Shown piece by piece: positions 54,199 through 64,000 of a stretch of DNA of 64,000 bases. The notes beneath the pieces are model-generated. The model made no database searches. It saw only the letters and a list, made by a program, of their open reading frames with translations, and was not told where the DNA came from. How positions within the stretch are numbered: position 1 is the stretch's first letter; every line of letters starts with the position of its first letter. Both the position numbers and the translations under genes were made by a program. Origin of the DNA: Myrmaecium sp. VS I D KN 1 (taxonomy: Eukaryota > Ascomycota > Dothideomycetes > Valsariales > Valsariaceae); assembly GCA_019775845.1 (NCBI GenBank), contig JADQAV010000024.1:1-64000 (forward strand), given 5' to 3'.

Positions 54199-55036
54199 GT
54201 CTTCAGCTCCCGTCCATGTTTGCAACGCTTTCATTAATATGAAGTGCCCTTTACACAGAGATTAAGGAGAGTATAAAGACTCCCTATGATCGATGCCACT
54301 CATCACAATAAGATGCCATTCGAATTATGTCCGCCACTCTGAGCAGCTTGATGAACAAGCTTTTGTACGTCATTTAACCTAAGCAAACCAGATTCACGGG
54401 TGCGTTGATCTAGTAAGACGAATGGCACGGCACAATGCTCACTGAGGTCGAGTTTCGACGTAATTGTCACGTCTACCAAGAGCGTTTTGCCCTTGGCTAT
54501 AAGTTGTGGGCGAACCGCTTGTAATCCTCAGTCGAGAGCATCTACTGGGCGTTGGCGGCGCTAGACAAGGTGCATTCCTCGCTTGTTGGAGGAGTACCAC
54601 GTCGAGCACCGGCGGTTGGCCAACGCATCTAGGCTGGCACGACACGCATCACAGTGCACCCACAAAGAAAGGAAGGAAAATCCTCAGGTCCGCTATTACA
54701 AAAAGTCGAAACTTTCCCGATGCGCTTTGTCTTCTTTCAGATTCGCGGCAATCTGCATGCGTCGGATCTCGGCCAACGGCGTTGAGGTGCGTAATGCGGT
54801 AGGGCTACCAATGCGGAACTTGAAAGGAAACAAGGCCTCCGTTCTCAAACTTGAAAGAGTCCTCCATTTCGGACTTTTCATTCACGATGCGACTACTTGC
54901 TACCTTTCGATCCCCCAGCTTCTTGCAGCTTTGTCGCGCTCAAAGTTCGTATATAGGTCGGTCTCCTTTGCTTTCCTGGTCCTGAAACCTTTCTAGCCTT
55001 CTGGCGCTTCAGGCATAAGACACTACTCCGGCCAAT
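54199..55036. other. Intergenic region upstream of the large protein gene
   Basis: About 840 bp. No gene recognised; short open frames lack conserved features. It should contain the promoter of the 1625-residue protein gene. Confidence 0.5.
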
Positions 55037-58000
55037 ATGGAAACTGAGAACGAAGCATTGACACGGGGACTCGCAGCCGGCTTCGCATCAGGGGCTGCGC
55101 GGGATCTTGTTGCCTGGCTTATGGGGCCCTTCCTTGAGCTGGCGCGAATATACCATTGGAGAGTGAACCGCATCTTCGATCGAGTTGGTATCCCAACGGA
55201 ATCTCTGCTTGAATGCCAGGGCGGCCATCGTTGTGCTTTGAGATTCGTCGCGGTCGTACTGGAGTTCTACGTTACCGTGGGGCTGTTGCAGTGAGTGTTT
55301 TCCCCTCTCCTGCGCTTCAATTCCGAACAGATTCTTATTTCGGAATAGATATGTAGTGGTCGATTGTTTCCTTGGGGTGATTTTGCCATTCCTCTGGAGG
55401 CTATCTGATTTTATATTCTTCTCGGCTCCCCAATGGCTTTGGACCAATGCCCTCTCTGGCCTTGTCGATCGAGTTTGCCGCGTGTTCCAGTACTGCCGAC
55501 GCGCCTTGCTGCCCGCTCGACCCCCTCTCTTATACCCTCCTCTTTCACGTCCAACATCCGAACCGCTTAAGTTACTGCGTCGAGATGCGTCGGGTGTGCC
55601 TGCGGACGCCGTTGATTGGGTCACGATTGACCAGGGACGAGTCACTTTTACCAGGCGTCTCAGACCGAGGGATCCCCCCGCAGCGGATCCGGGTAGGCGG
55701 GATCCGCCGCGGTTTAGACTGCCTGCGCGGCGAGTTCCATCACCGGAGCCTACGCGGCATGAAGTTAAGCAGCTTCTTCGTCGAAATCTGGTCGGGGTAT
55801 TCCGCGGAGCGCGCCCCTTCCCTGCCGCAGAGTGGGCTTCCAAAACCCATGTGACTTTCTACGATGGTCCGATCGGGCTTTGGATAAGATCGCTCGGCAC
55901 TGGACAAAAGGATCTGTTGCTTGTAACGATACCTTTGAACACCGAGGAACACCGATACTGGAGGCGCACTGCGAACCTTTATTTTGTCACTTTGGCTGGT
56001 GACGTGCTTCCGACGTATCACTTCTGGCTCCATTCTTGGGAAGCTAAGTTTTGGGAAGAAAAGGGCGGCGTTGGAACGTTGGAATGTCCATGGGACGCGC
56101 CCCTAGTCCAGCATGCTGATGTGGCTACTGCTGGGGGAGATGCCGAGATCGCAGACGCTGCAGAAGGAGCACGGTCTGACGCCTCTTCTGAGATTGTCTC
56201 AAGCTCTAGCGACGCGGATACAGACTGTGTTGATGAAGAACAGCGCATTGAACGCAATCTCTCAATGTTAAAGTATGAGAAAAAGATTCGACGGGACGGT
56301 CTTGAGGAGGCTCTATCATCCTATGTTAGGGAGCATCCTTTTTCCACCAGTACTATTTTCCCGGAGTTTCTGCGGACCCGGCTGCCCGCACTTCCACCAA
56401 GGGGATTGTCCGAAAACATCCATCATACCGTTGCGCGCAAGCTGGCCGATGGAAGGCTTGGAAGAAGAATCAGTCCTTTCTCAGGTGCCGAACCGTGGAC
56501 ACGAAACGACCTTGAGTATTGGTTCGACGGCGATAACAGTGCCGTCCTGGGAAAGGAACGCCGTGGTATACCGTATACCGTGGAGAAGATCGCTGATCCT
56601 CAGCCACGGCCATGGATAGATGAAAATGGAAAGGTCTGGAGTTCTCAAACGAGCAAGAAGGCGCGACCGTCGGCCGCGGATCAGATTGACCGCCCAGAAT
56701 CTTCGTCTGGTGACGATGACAGTTCATCACAAGAGAGCGAGGATACTAACCAGCAAGACGATGATCCCGAGACCTCGAGTGGGACCTCGACTGAGACCCC
56801 AACTGACACCTCGACTGACACCTCGATTGAGACTCCAACTGGGGCTCAGACTGAGACCTCGACTGACACATCGACTGACACATCGTCAGGCACGTCGTCC
56901 GAAGCATCCGACGGTAATGTGCCAGAGCCCGAAGGCCTGGCGTTTTCCGATGATGATGAAGAAGACGACAGCAGTGCTGAGGACGAACCTGGTGCACAAA
57001 TTTTCCAGGAAGCTACGAATGCGACACGTCGCCAGGGAGAGTACGCGTATGAGGACCACGCCGAATTGGAGGAGCAAGAAGATGAAACCTTCCAGGAGGA
57101 CCAAGATCCCGTCAGTAACGGTAGTGAAGATGGGTCTAGCGCAGAAATCATCCAGGAAGCTTCGGATGAGGGCGCTCACCATGGAGAGTACGCAAATGAT
57201 GATCAGGCACAACCAGAAGACCATGTTCTAAACCCCAATCCAGAGGATGTCCCATATGGTGACGACGTTGAAAATGAGGTCACCTTTACCAACTTAGATG
57301 AATTGCAGGCGCTGATTGGGGACCTTGAGCCCGACATGTCGTTCCCAGGACAATTCCCCGAATATGACTATGCTGGGCCGAGCGATATCTATCTTGCAGC
57401 ATATCACGGAAACTCCCAGGGGGGGGACGACACAGACCTTGCAGAGTGGACTTTATTGGATGAAGATCTTGCGCATTTTGCCTCCATGGAGGACGTACCT
57501 AGCGAAACTTCCTCGCTTGCGAGTCTGGCTAGTACCCTCGAAATGGGCCCGTCCAACGAAGCCTATGAAGAACAGGAAGAGGAAGAACCAGAAGACGAAC
57601 AACTGGTGGCCACCTCGTTGGATGTCCAAACACCGCCGCTAAGGTCAGGCAAATCTGGAAGCTCAAGCGGCAACAAAAAGAGCTCTTCCGGATTTCATAA
57701 CAAGCTCGCAGGGCATACTCCTGGCCCTCGGACTTTGTCCTTTGCTGAGAGCTATGCGACTACTAGTCATGAAGACCCTGCCTCTTCTACCCTTGGTTCA
57801 GCTCACAAAACCAGTGACCGATCTTCTTCAAAGGCTGAGTCGAGACGATCTAGCTCACATTATGAGCTCGGCACGCCGACACTCCCCGCCCAAAGCCCTC
57901 GGCGACCGATATCTCTATCCCCGCAAGCCCAGTACTCATCCTCACCCCCTAAGATCACTGTGGCAGACTATTCAGCTGTCCCACAAATATCTCCCAGGGT

Positions 58001-59972
58001 TCAATCTTCTATTCGAGGACGCTCTTCTGACGCCTCCGGAGCTGAAACTATCATCAGGGCCACTTCGACCAGTTCTGGGCGTGACTTGCAAGTTCTCTCT
58101 TCTCCTAGCTCGCCTTCCATCAGACGGACACCTAGAGCTGGTAGTCAAACCCCTGGCCACGCAACTCTGTCTCTGCGGCGTTCTTCATCTACATTAAGTC
58201 ATTCGAGTGCAAGACCACGACCCTCGTCTTCAAGTGTCTATGAGCTCTCTACTCCGACTCCTGCAAATCCTACAGCAGCACCTCCTCCTTGGCTTCCTTC
58301 GTCGACGCCGAGTGGTTCGAGCGCAAAATCACGACTCTCATCTTCAAGCGCCCACGATGCCAACATTTCGACCCCTTCGGATCCTTCAGCACTGCTGCCC
58401 CCCTGGCGTCCTTCGTCAACGCCGGGTCGTTCGAGCGCAAAATCACAGCCCTCATCTTCAAGCGCAAAATCACAACCCTCGTCTTCAAGCGCCCGTAAGC
58501 CGTACACTCCGACTCCGTCAAATCCCGCAGCAGCACTGCCTCCAAGGCGTCCTTCATCTACACCGAGTCATTCGAGTGTCAGATCAAGGCCGTCATCTGC
58601 AGGCGCCCATGGCCCCCATACTCCGACCCCTCACAAGCTGTCCAAGTCCTCCAGTCAGGGATCTTCAGCGCGTTCTCCAGCGAAGTCAGGGCTGTCGCAA
58701 ATTCCGGAGGAGGATTCCCCTACGCCCACTCCAGGCCCTCAGGCGCCTCGTACTCCCGAGGCCAAGCGAAGCTCACCTGGTGATGTTTCCAAGACGCCTC
58801 CTACGCCCGGAACCAAGCGAACCTCTCCTGGAGATGAACTCAAGACGCCCTCTCCTAAGAGGAGAAAGACTTCATCGCTGTCAACCGGAAGGCGAAGGAG
58901 CTCTCAGAGTGTGCGATTCGAGGACGAAGAGGTGTCACAGCCTCAACGGCCTCAACACCCACAGAGCCTGATACGAGGCACGACAGTTCCATCGTCGTGG
59001 CATCATCCCACTCGCCCCACCGTTCTTCACAGACGGATGCCCTCATCAGCCGCTGTTGATCCGACTAGGAGCCCAGTAGACAGGGTGTGGAGTCTGTACC
59101 GGGCCTCCTTAGAAAGGAGGCGCAGTCTCGAGACGGCTTCCACTCTCGTGGTTCAAAGCGAAGTGATCGAGACCGTCACCGATCTGGCGCAAGAGGCGCC
59201 TGCTGAACCGGAAAGGCCAGATGTCGACACGGTGTCGACGCCTCAAACCGGCGGCCGCTATCTGCTGCGCGGCGCAAAGCGAAAGCTCACGAACTTCGGC
59301 GAGGGCATGGTCGACTCCGTGACGGGAGAGGCCGGCCCGCGGACCGGGAGAAAGAAAAGAAAAGCCGAGGCGCCCTCGCAGCTGGACGATCCAGGCACCG
59401 CCGAGGACGACACCACGGCTGAGCCTACGCCGAGCAAGGCCCCCAAGACCACGCGTAAAACACCGGCACGAGCGGCCGCGAAGAAGGCTCCGGCAACGCC
59501 CACTCCCGCGAAGATGCCCGCCAAGACGCCCGTCAGGAGAGCGCCGGCCCGAGCAGCGACGACCGCAAAGAAACGACCCAGCCTCATCCCCACCGCCGCA
59601 ACCCCCGCCGTCGTACCAGGAACGGCTCGCACCCGCGCCGCCGCCCGCAAGACCGCCGAGCCCGCGACCCCGACCCCCGCGACCGTCGGCCGCCGGCGGA
59701 AAGCAGCGCCTGCGACGACGACGAAGAAGGAGAAGGAGAAGAGTCCAGAGAAAACGGTTCAGAGCGGGAGGGTGGAGAAGAAGAAGACGGGCGGCAAGGC
59801 CACCACCACGTCAGCGAAGACGCCCGCGAAGACGCCCGCGCGGAGAGGAGGCAAGACGGGCGCGAAGACGCCTGCTCGTACTCCTGCCCTGCAGTCCCTG
59901 ACGGAAGCTGAAGGGGGAGCAGGAGCAAGAGAGGACGCCGGGAAGCGAGGCCGTTCGCTCGACGAGGAGTGA
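55037..59972 (+). CDS. Large protein with N-terminal membrane region and basic H1-like tail (unknown function)
   Basis: Two exons, 55037-55290 and 55349-59972, with a 58-nt intron whose join keeps a hydrophobic segment intact; 1625 aa. Residues about 68-130 form membrane-type segments (FVAVVLEFYVTVGLLQYVVV, FLGVILPFLW and FIFFSAPQWLW). Residues about 220-330 look globular (YDGPIGLWIRSLG, NLYFVTLAGD, FWLHSWEAKFW). Next come an Asp/Glu/Ser/Thr-rich stretch with ETPTDTSTDTS-type repeats (56770-56890), and imperfect 38-residue Ser/Pro/Thr tandem repeats (58190-58650). The last 250 residues are Lys/Ala/Pro/Thr-rich with many TPAK/TPVR units, like histone H1 tails. I cannot name the family. The layout suggests an inner nuclear membrane or other membrane protein with a nucleic-acid-binding tail, but this is inference. 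No signal peptide is seen. Confidence 0.7.
58190..58650 (+). repeat. Intragenic tandem repeat, about 114-nt unit
   Basis: Four imperfect copies of a unit of about 38 codons beginning SSTP(or L) and ending in PPW(R/L)P or PPRRP are visible. The third copy carries an extra internal duplication of nine codons (SAKSQPSSS). DNA identity is high enough between copies that recombination could change copy number. Confidence 0.75.
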
Positions 59973-60867
59973 GAGTCCGAGCCCGGAACCGGAGGAGGTG
60001 GTTCCGCCGACTACGGGGCGAGGGAAGGGACGGGGAAGGGGAGGGGGTCGAGGGAGGGGAGGGAGGGGGAGGGCATGATGTGGTTCATTGATCTCCATTG
60101 GTTTTTTTTTTTTTTTTTTTTTTTTGTTTGATTTTCCTTTTTGTTTTCTTTCTCTCTCTTTCTCGCTCTTTTTTTCTTAATAGAGCGGTCGTTGAACTTC
60201 TATTCCGTGTTGCTAGAATTGGGGACTTTTTCTTTTCTTTTCCTCAGCTCGCGTTGGTCTTTCTTTTACTGCTCTTCAATGCGCAGCTCTCATTTCTCTT
60301 TTCTCTTCTTCTCTTTTTCTTCTTTTCAGGATCAGGGACAATGGCAACGCTCTCTCCTTTCGTTTCCCCGGCCCATAGACATTTTCGAATTAATATATAT
60401 CATTTCTTCTCATCTTCCTCCCATCTTCTAGTTTTTCTTGCTGCGGGCCACACGCGATGCGTGCACATGTCTATCTACTTCCCTGCCGACAACGACTCTG
60501 TCCTGCGGCGGTGAGATTGAATATCAATATCAACGGTCTGCACAGTACACGCGCGCGTGGGAGGCTGAGGTGCTCACTACACACGAAGCTCAAGTACAGC
60601 AACACCAAACAAAAAAATACATCTTGCCGCAGATGGCTGTCACAAATACACAAGACAATTGATCGAGATGGCATCTCAGCCTTGCAACCGCATTACATTC
60701 CTCATATCTTCCTAAGCGAAGGGAAGTTACCTACGGTACTTTTGACCTCTTGCTGTGAGGCACCGGGATGAGTGTATGTATGTAAGCAAATATGTACGCA
60801 ATGATGTCATCACACAGCGTCCTGTATTGTCCCGTCACAATTGATCCGACCGCCCGCATTCACCACA
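59973..60867. other. Convergent 3' region with poly-T
   Basis: A run of about 24 T lies at 60102-60125, followed by a T-rich block (to about 60430) that suits a 3' UTR or a degenerate repeat. No gene found. It lies between converging genes. Confidence 0.55.
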
Positions 60868-61624
60868 TCAGATAGAGGCCTTCAGGATCTTGAAGGTGTC
60901 CGCCTGTGAGCCCAGGAACCGCTCCTCGGCCGTCTTCCAGTTGATGACGTTCCAGATATTCTCGACGTATGCGGCTTTGCCGTTGAGGTACTGCAAAACG
61001 GTTGCACATTAGCATGCAGATAACGAGACGACAAAGCAAACGTGAGGATCAGGAGAGAAAAGGAGAGGAGTGGACGGGTCTCACCTGGAGATAGTACGCG
61101 TGCTCCCACATATCAACGCCGAAGATGGGCGTTTCGCCCTTGCCGACAACGGGATCCTGGTCCTTAGTCGTTTGGATGACGAGACGGTCCTTGGCGCCTC
61201 CGGACACCTTGACGAGCCAGCCCCAGCCGGAGCCCTGGATGCCGAGCAGGGCGGCGTTGAAGGCCTGCTTGAACTTCTGCTCGTCGCCCCAGGTCTCCTT
61301 GATGGCGGCGGCGAGCTTGGGGGCGGCGGCGAGCTTGGCGTCGGGCGAGTCGGCGGGGGCGAGGTTCTGCCAGAAGAGGCTGTGGTTGATGTGGCCGCCG
61401 GCGTTGAAGCGGATGGCGGGCTGGAGGGCCACCTGGGCGGGGATGTCGTTGCCGCTGAGGGCCTCGTAGTGGCTCTTGAGCGCGTTGTTCAGGTTCGTGA
61501 TGTACGTCTGGTGGTGCTTGCCGTGGTGCAGCTCCATGATCTGGCCCGAGATGTGCGGCTCGAGGGCGTTGTAGGCGTACGGGAGGGGCGGCAGCTTGTA
61601 GCTGGCGGGCTGCGGAGCGGACAT
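60868..61624 (-). CDS. Mn superoxide dismutase, probably cytosolic
   Basis: Two exons on the minus strand, 61624-61085 and 60990-60868, with a 94-nt intron; 220 aa. All metal ligands are present: His in HHGKHHQTYI, His in NHSLFWQNL, and Asp and His in the signature DMWEHAYYLQYLNGK, which is split by the intron. GSGWGWLV and FNAGGHINH match the Mn/Fe family. The enzyme removes superoxide. The first residues, MSAPQPASYKLPPLPYAYNAL, begin right at the domain with no presequence, so this is likely the cytosolic Mn-SOD known in fungi. A further 5' exon encoding a targeting peptide cannot be fully excluded, since the upstream sequence is Ser/Pro-rich in one frame, but no ATG supports it. Confidence 0.93.
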
Positions 61625-64000
61625 GTTGAGTGCGGTGGATGGGATGACGGTGCCGGCAAAGGGAAGCTGTGTGGGTGTTTAGACAACGGGACGAACGATC
61701 GAGAGATGGCGACGACGGGGTGTTGCAGTGTTGATGAGTGAGGAGAGGGGAAGAGAGACGACCGTAGACTGGAGCGGAAGGAAAGGGCCAAACGGCCAAG
61801 CGAAGTTGCTGACCGAGCAGCCCCAGTGCAACCTGACTGCCTGCCCGAATCGAATGCCCGAGGCAGCTCGCTCAGACCGGTGGAACTCGCACCTTGATGG
61901 CCGGCGCAATAACGTGCTCAATCCCCCTCATACGTGCGTCATATTGGACAAAAGCGGAAACGGCTTGAACACCACATGAAATACAGCGAATGACACCCTT
62001 TGAAGACAATCTTTACGATGACGAGAAATGAAAGAAGGAGACATGATCACAAATGAGGTAATGAGGGATTGCAAAGCTGATGATGAAGATGATGGTGGTG
62101 GTGTGGTAAGGCAGTGTGGTCCTCCTAGGCGTGAGCGCCTGAAGCTTCTGATTGGACCGAAACCTCACCCAGTGAAAGGAGTGAGCAAACACCCCCTTTC
62201 TATGATCTTGAAAGAGCGAGAATATTGAAGAAAAGGGCTGATAGAGGCACTGGCAGTTGGTAGAAAGGCCTTATTTACCTGGCTAATCACATAACTCATA
62301 TTAAAGAGCTTCATATTGCCGGACGCGCTCGACTTCAATGTTCGTGATATAAAGGTGTTGGAGTTGGGTATGTATGTACATTTACAGGCGTCGACGAGGC
62401 CAGATTTATTCTCTACTATGTTATGTAAGCTCCGGAGCTGCCCCCTGTCAAGGTGTGCCTTCATCACGTGGCATAGCTTCGGATCTTGATCGTTTTGATC
62501 TCGGTCCTTGAGGTGTGTTTTTAGGTTCCATCCATCTCAACTCGCTGGAGCTCTATACACTAATTTATATCCTAACCTCACCTATAACCCAGGAAGAGAT
62601 CTCAAATACGCAAAAGATTAGGTAACATTCAGATGGCGCGGCAATGGTAGAGAAATCCTCCGCCAACGATGTATTCAGCTTACTTTCCATCGAAATGACC
62701 CGTCCTTTGAACGACAACCACTCGGCATCCTCTTTCGTCTCGCCGGCGTCTCGAACTACCTATCCCTGAGCAATTCACCAGCTTCTTCCATCAGGCCCTC
62801 GCTGTTTATTTCCATACAAGCGAGCAGAGGCCGCGAGCAGAAGCCTTCTTAGTTACCCATCTCTTCGACGGATCGTGAGAGCGTCCATCGGAGGCCTGGT
62901 GAAAAACCTAGTAAGAGAGAGTCTGGCGGAGAGGTAAGAGGCTCCCCTGCGAGGCTTCCTTTCATAAGGCGCGATGAGAAAGTCATGTCGTGTTTATGTG
63001 AGGATGTTGCTGCTCGATCGATCCGAGCCTGAGGAGTGACAGTGCCGAGGTCTCCTTGCTTATTATGGGTTAGCGCTGGATAGATTGAATGCTCTGAGCC
63101 AAGTGAATCCGGAGTCCCTCCCGTCCCGCACTCCAGAGCCCGCGTCGTCACCCGCTCTCCAACAGCAGCAGGAGGTGATGAAAAATAGGAGTAGAGCGAA
63201 TGTCCAACGCGTCGATTGAAGCTTTCACTAGCCTTCTCTCGCACCAACGGCAGTCAAAACATCGCTTCTGCATCCAAAGTCAGTCATGTGCCCAGGTTGC
63301 ACGCATTCACGTCCTCCTGGGGAAAAAAGCAATTCAGGCTAAATGGAACGATGACCCCGACCGGGGAACCTGCATCTTTACCCCAGTGAACCCCCCCGGC
63401 GGCGGCGCCTTACCCCACACGCCTACACGCCCGCGGCTTGTCCTTCTCCACTCCACCCCGGCTTTCTGCTTGACTCGTCAGTTTCTCTCTCTTTCTGTGC
63501 TGCTTTTGTTTTCGATTCGCGTGTCACTGTGCTTTCTTCCTCACGTACCTCTGTCGTGTTTCTGTTTTCCAGCGACAATGTCGTTTCGTTCACGCCGTCT
63601 CTCCGCGGCGGCTCTTTAACCGGCTCACTCCTTCGTCGGTCCGGACCGAGGATAACTGCCGGCTTCCCCGAGTAATGTAGCGTGCCATCACGATACCGCC
63701 CAACCTTGTACCCCTGGTCTATGTAGGTAGGTAAATAGTCGTCCGGCAATCATGCCGGCAAAGGTGCCATCCGCTAAATAAGGTACTGTACTTCGCCATC
63801 ACCGTTGCTTCCTTCACGCCGCCGCACCCGGTCGAGTGGCTATTAGTTACCTATCGCTGCCACCCGCATCCCAATTTAACCGCCCGATTTATCCGCTGTA
63901 TATACCCTTTCCCCCACAAAAGTTCTAGGCACGAGGCTGCCAGAAAGAGACGTTATCGACTCCGGGGATGCGGATCGATTCTGGTGTGGATTCGTAGCTC
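61625..64000. other. Region upstream of Mn-SOD to window end, no supported gene
   Basis: The first few hundred bases should hold the SOD promoter. I found no gene in the rest. Open frames of 60-140 codons exist on both strands without conserved features. A GATGATGAAGATGATGG-type microsatellite lies near 62075-62105. A gene could start or end beyond 64,000. Confidence 0.45.

Noticed and set aside
62645-62770. 41-codon plus-strand ORF
   Set aside because: Ser-rich, no Cys pairs or known motif; size is within chance expectation.

Overview
The window is nuclear DNA from a filamentous ascomycete (Pezizomycotina). Genes are compact, with short GT-AG introns mostly of 45-135 nt. The gene set is fungal: a caleosin, an extracellular GtaA-type glutaminase, a Ste6-type ABC exporter, class II DAHP synthase, PET123 and a Zn2Cys6 regulator with a fungal middle domain. 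Short TA-rich islands lie between GC-richer genes. I cannot place it below subphylum.

I support 24 protein genes and one decayed gene. All are chromosomal housekeeping or accessory genes; I see no tRNA, rRNA, CRISPR, phage or intact transposon. Left part (1-14.7 kb): a 49-residue Cys-rich ORF, caleosin, maleylacetate reductase, the SAGA subunit Sgf11, POP1 of RNase P/MRP, a decayed ubiquitin-specific protease beside a TA-rich island, and a basic disordered protein. Middle (15-38 kb): Srs2 helicase with a PIP-box, a small helical fungal protein, a PBDC1/Ypl225w protein, Ste6, glutaminase, a 2.7 kb gene-free stretch, the ribosome-assembly GTPase Nog2 with an unusually long intron, mitoribosomal Pet123, DAHP synthase and a HYPK-like NatA partner. 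Right part (38.7-64 kb): a 1200-residue BRCT protein, succinate-semialdehyde dehydrogenase, a short-chain dehydrogenase, a Zn2Cys6 factor with a poly-G/NN gap inside an intron, a TMEM70-like mitochondrial protein, glutaminyl cyclotransferase, a 1625-residue protein with an N-terminal membrane region and a basic histone-H1-like tail, and Mn superoxide dismutase.

The genes do not form one pathway or a recognisable secondary-metabolite cluster. Loose themes are ribosome and RNA processing (POP1, NOG2, PET123, HYPK, PBDC1), chromatin and repair (SGF11, SRS2, BRCT protein, the 1625-residue protein) and nitrogen or small-metabolite use (glutaminase, SSADH, SDR, maleylacetate reductase). The most interesting leads are a possible H/ACA snoRNA in the 349-nt NOG2 intron (yeast NOG2 also hosts one, snR191), the 1625-residue membrane-plus-chromatin-like protein, and the decayed ubiquitin protease. 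Splice sites were placed by hand from consensus and reading frame; none has transcript support.
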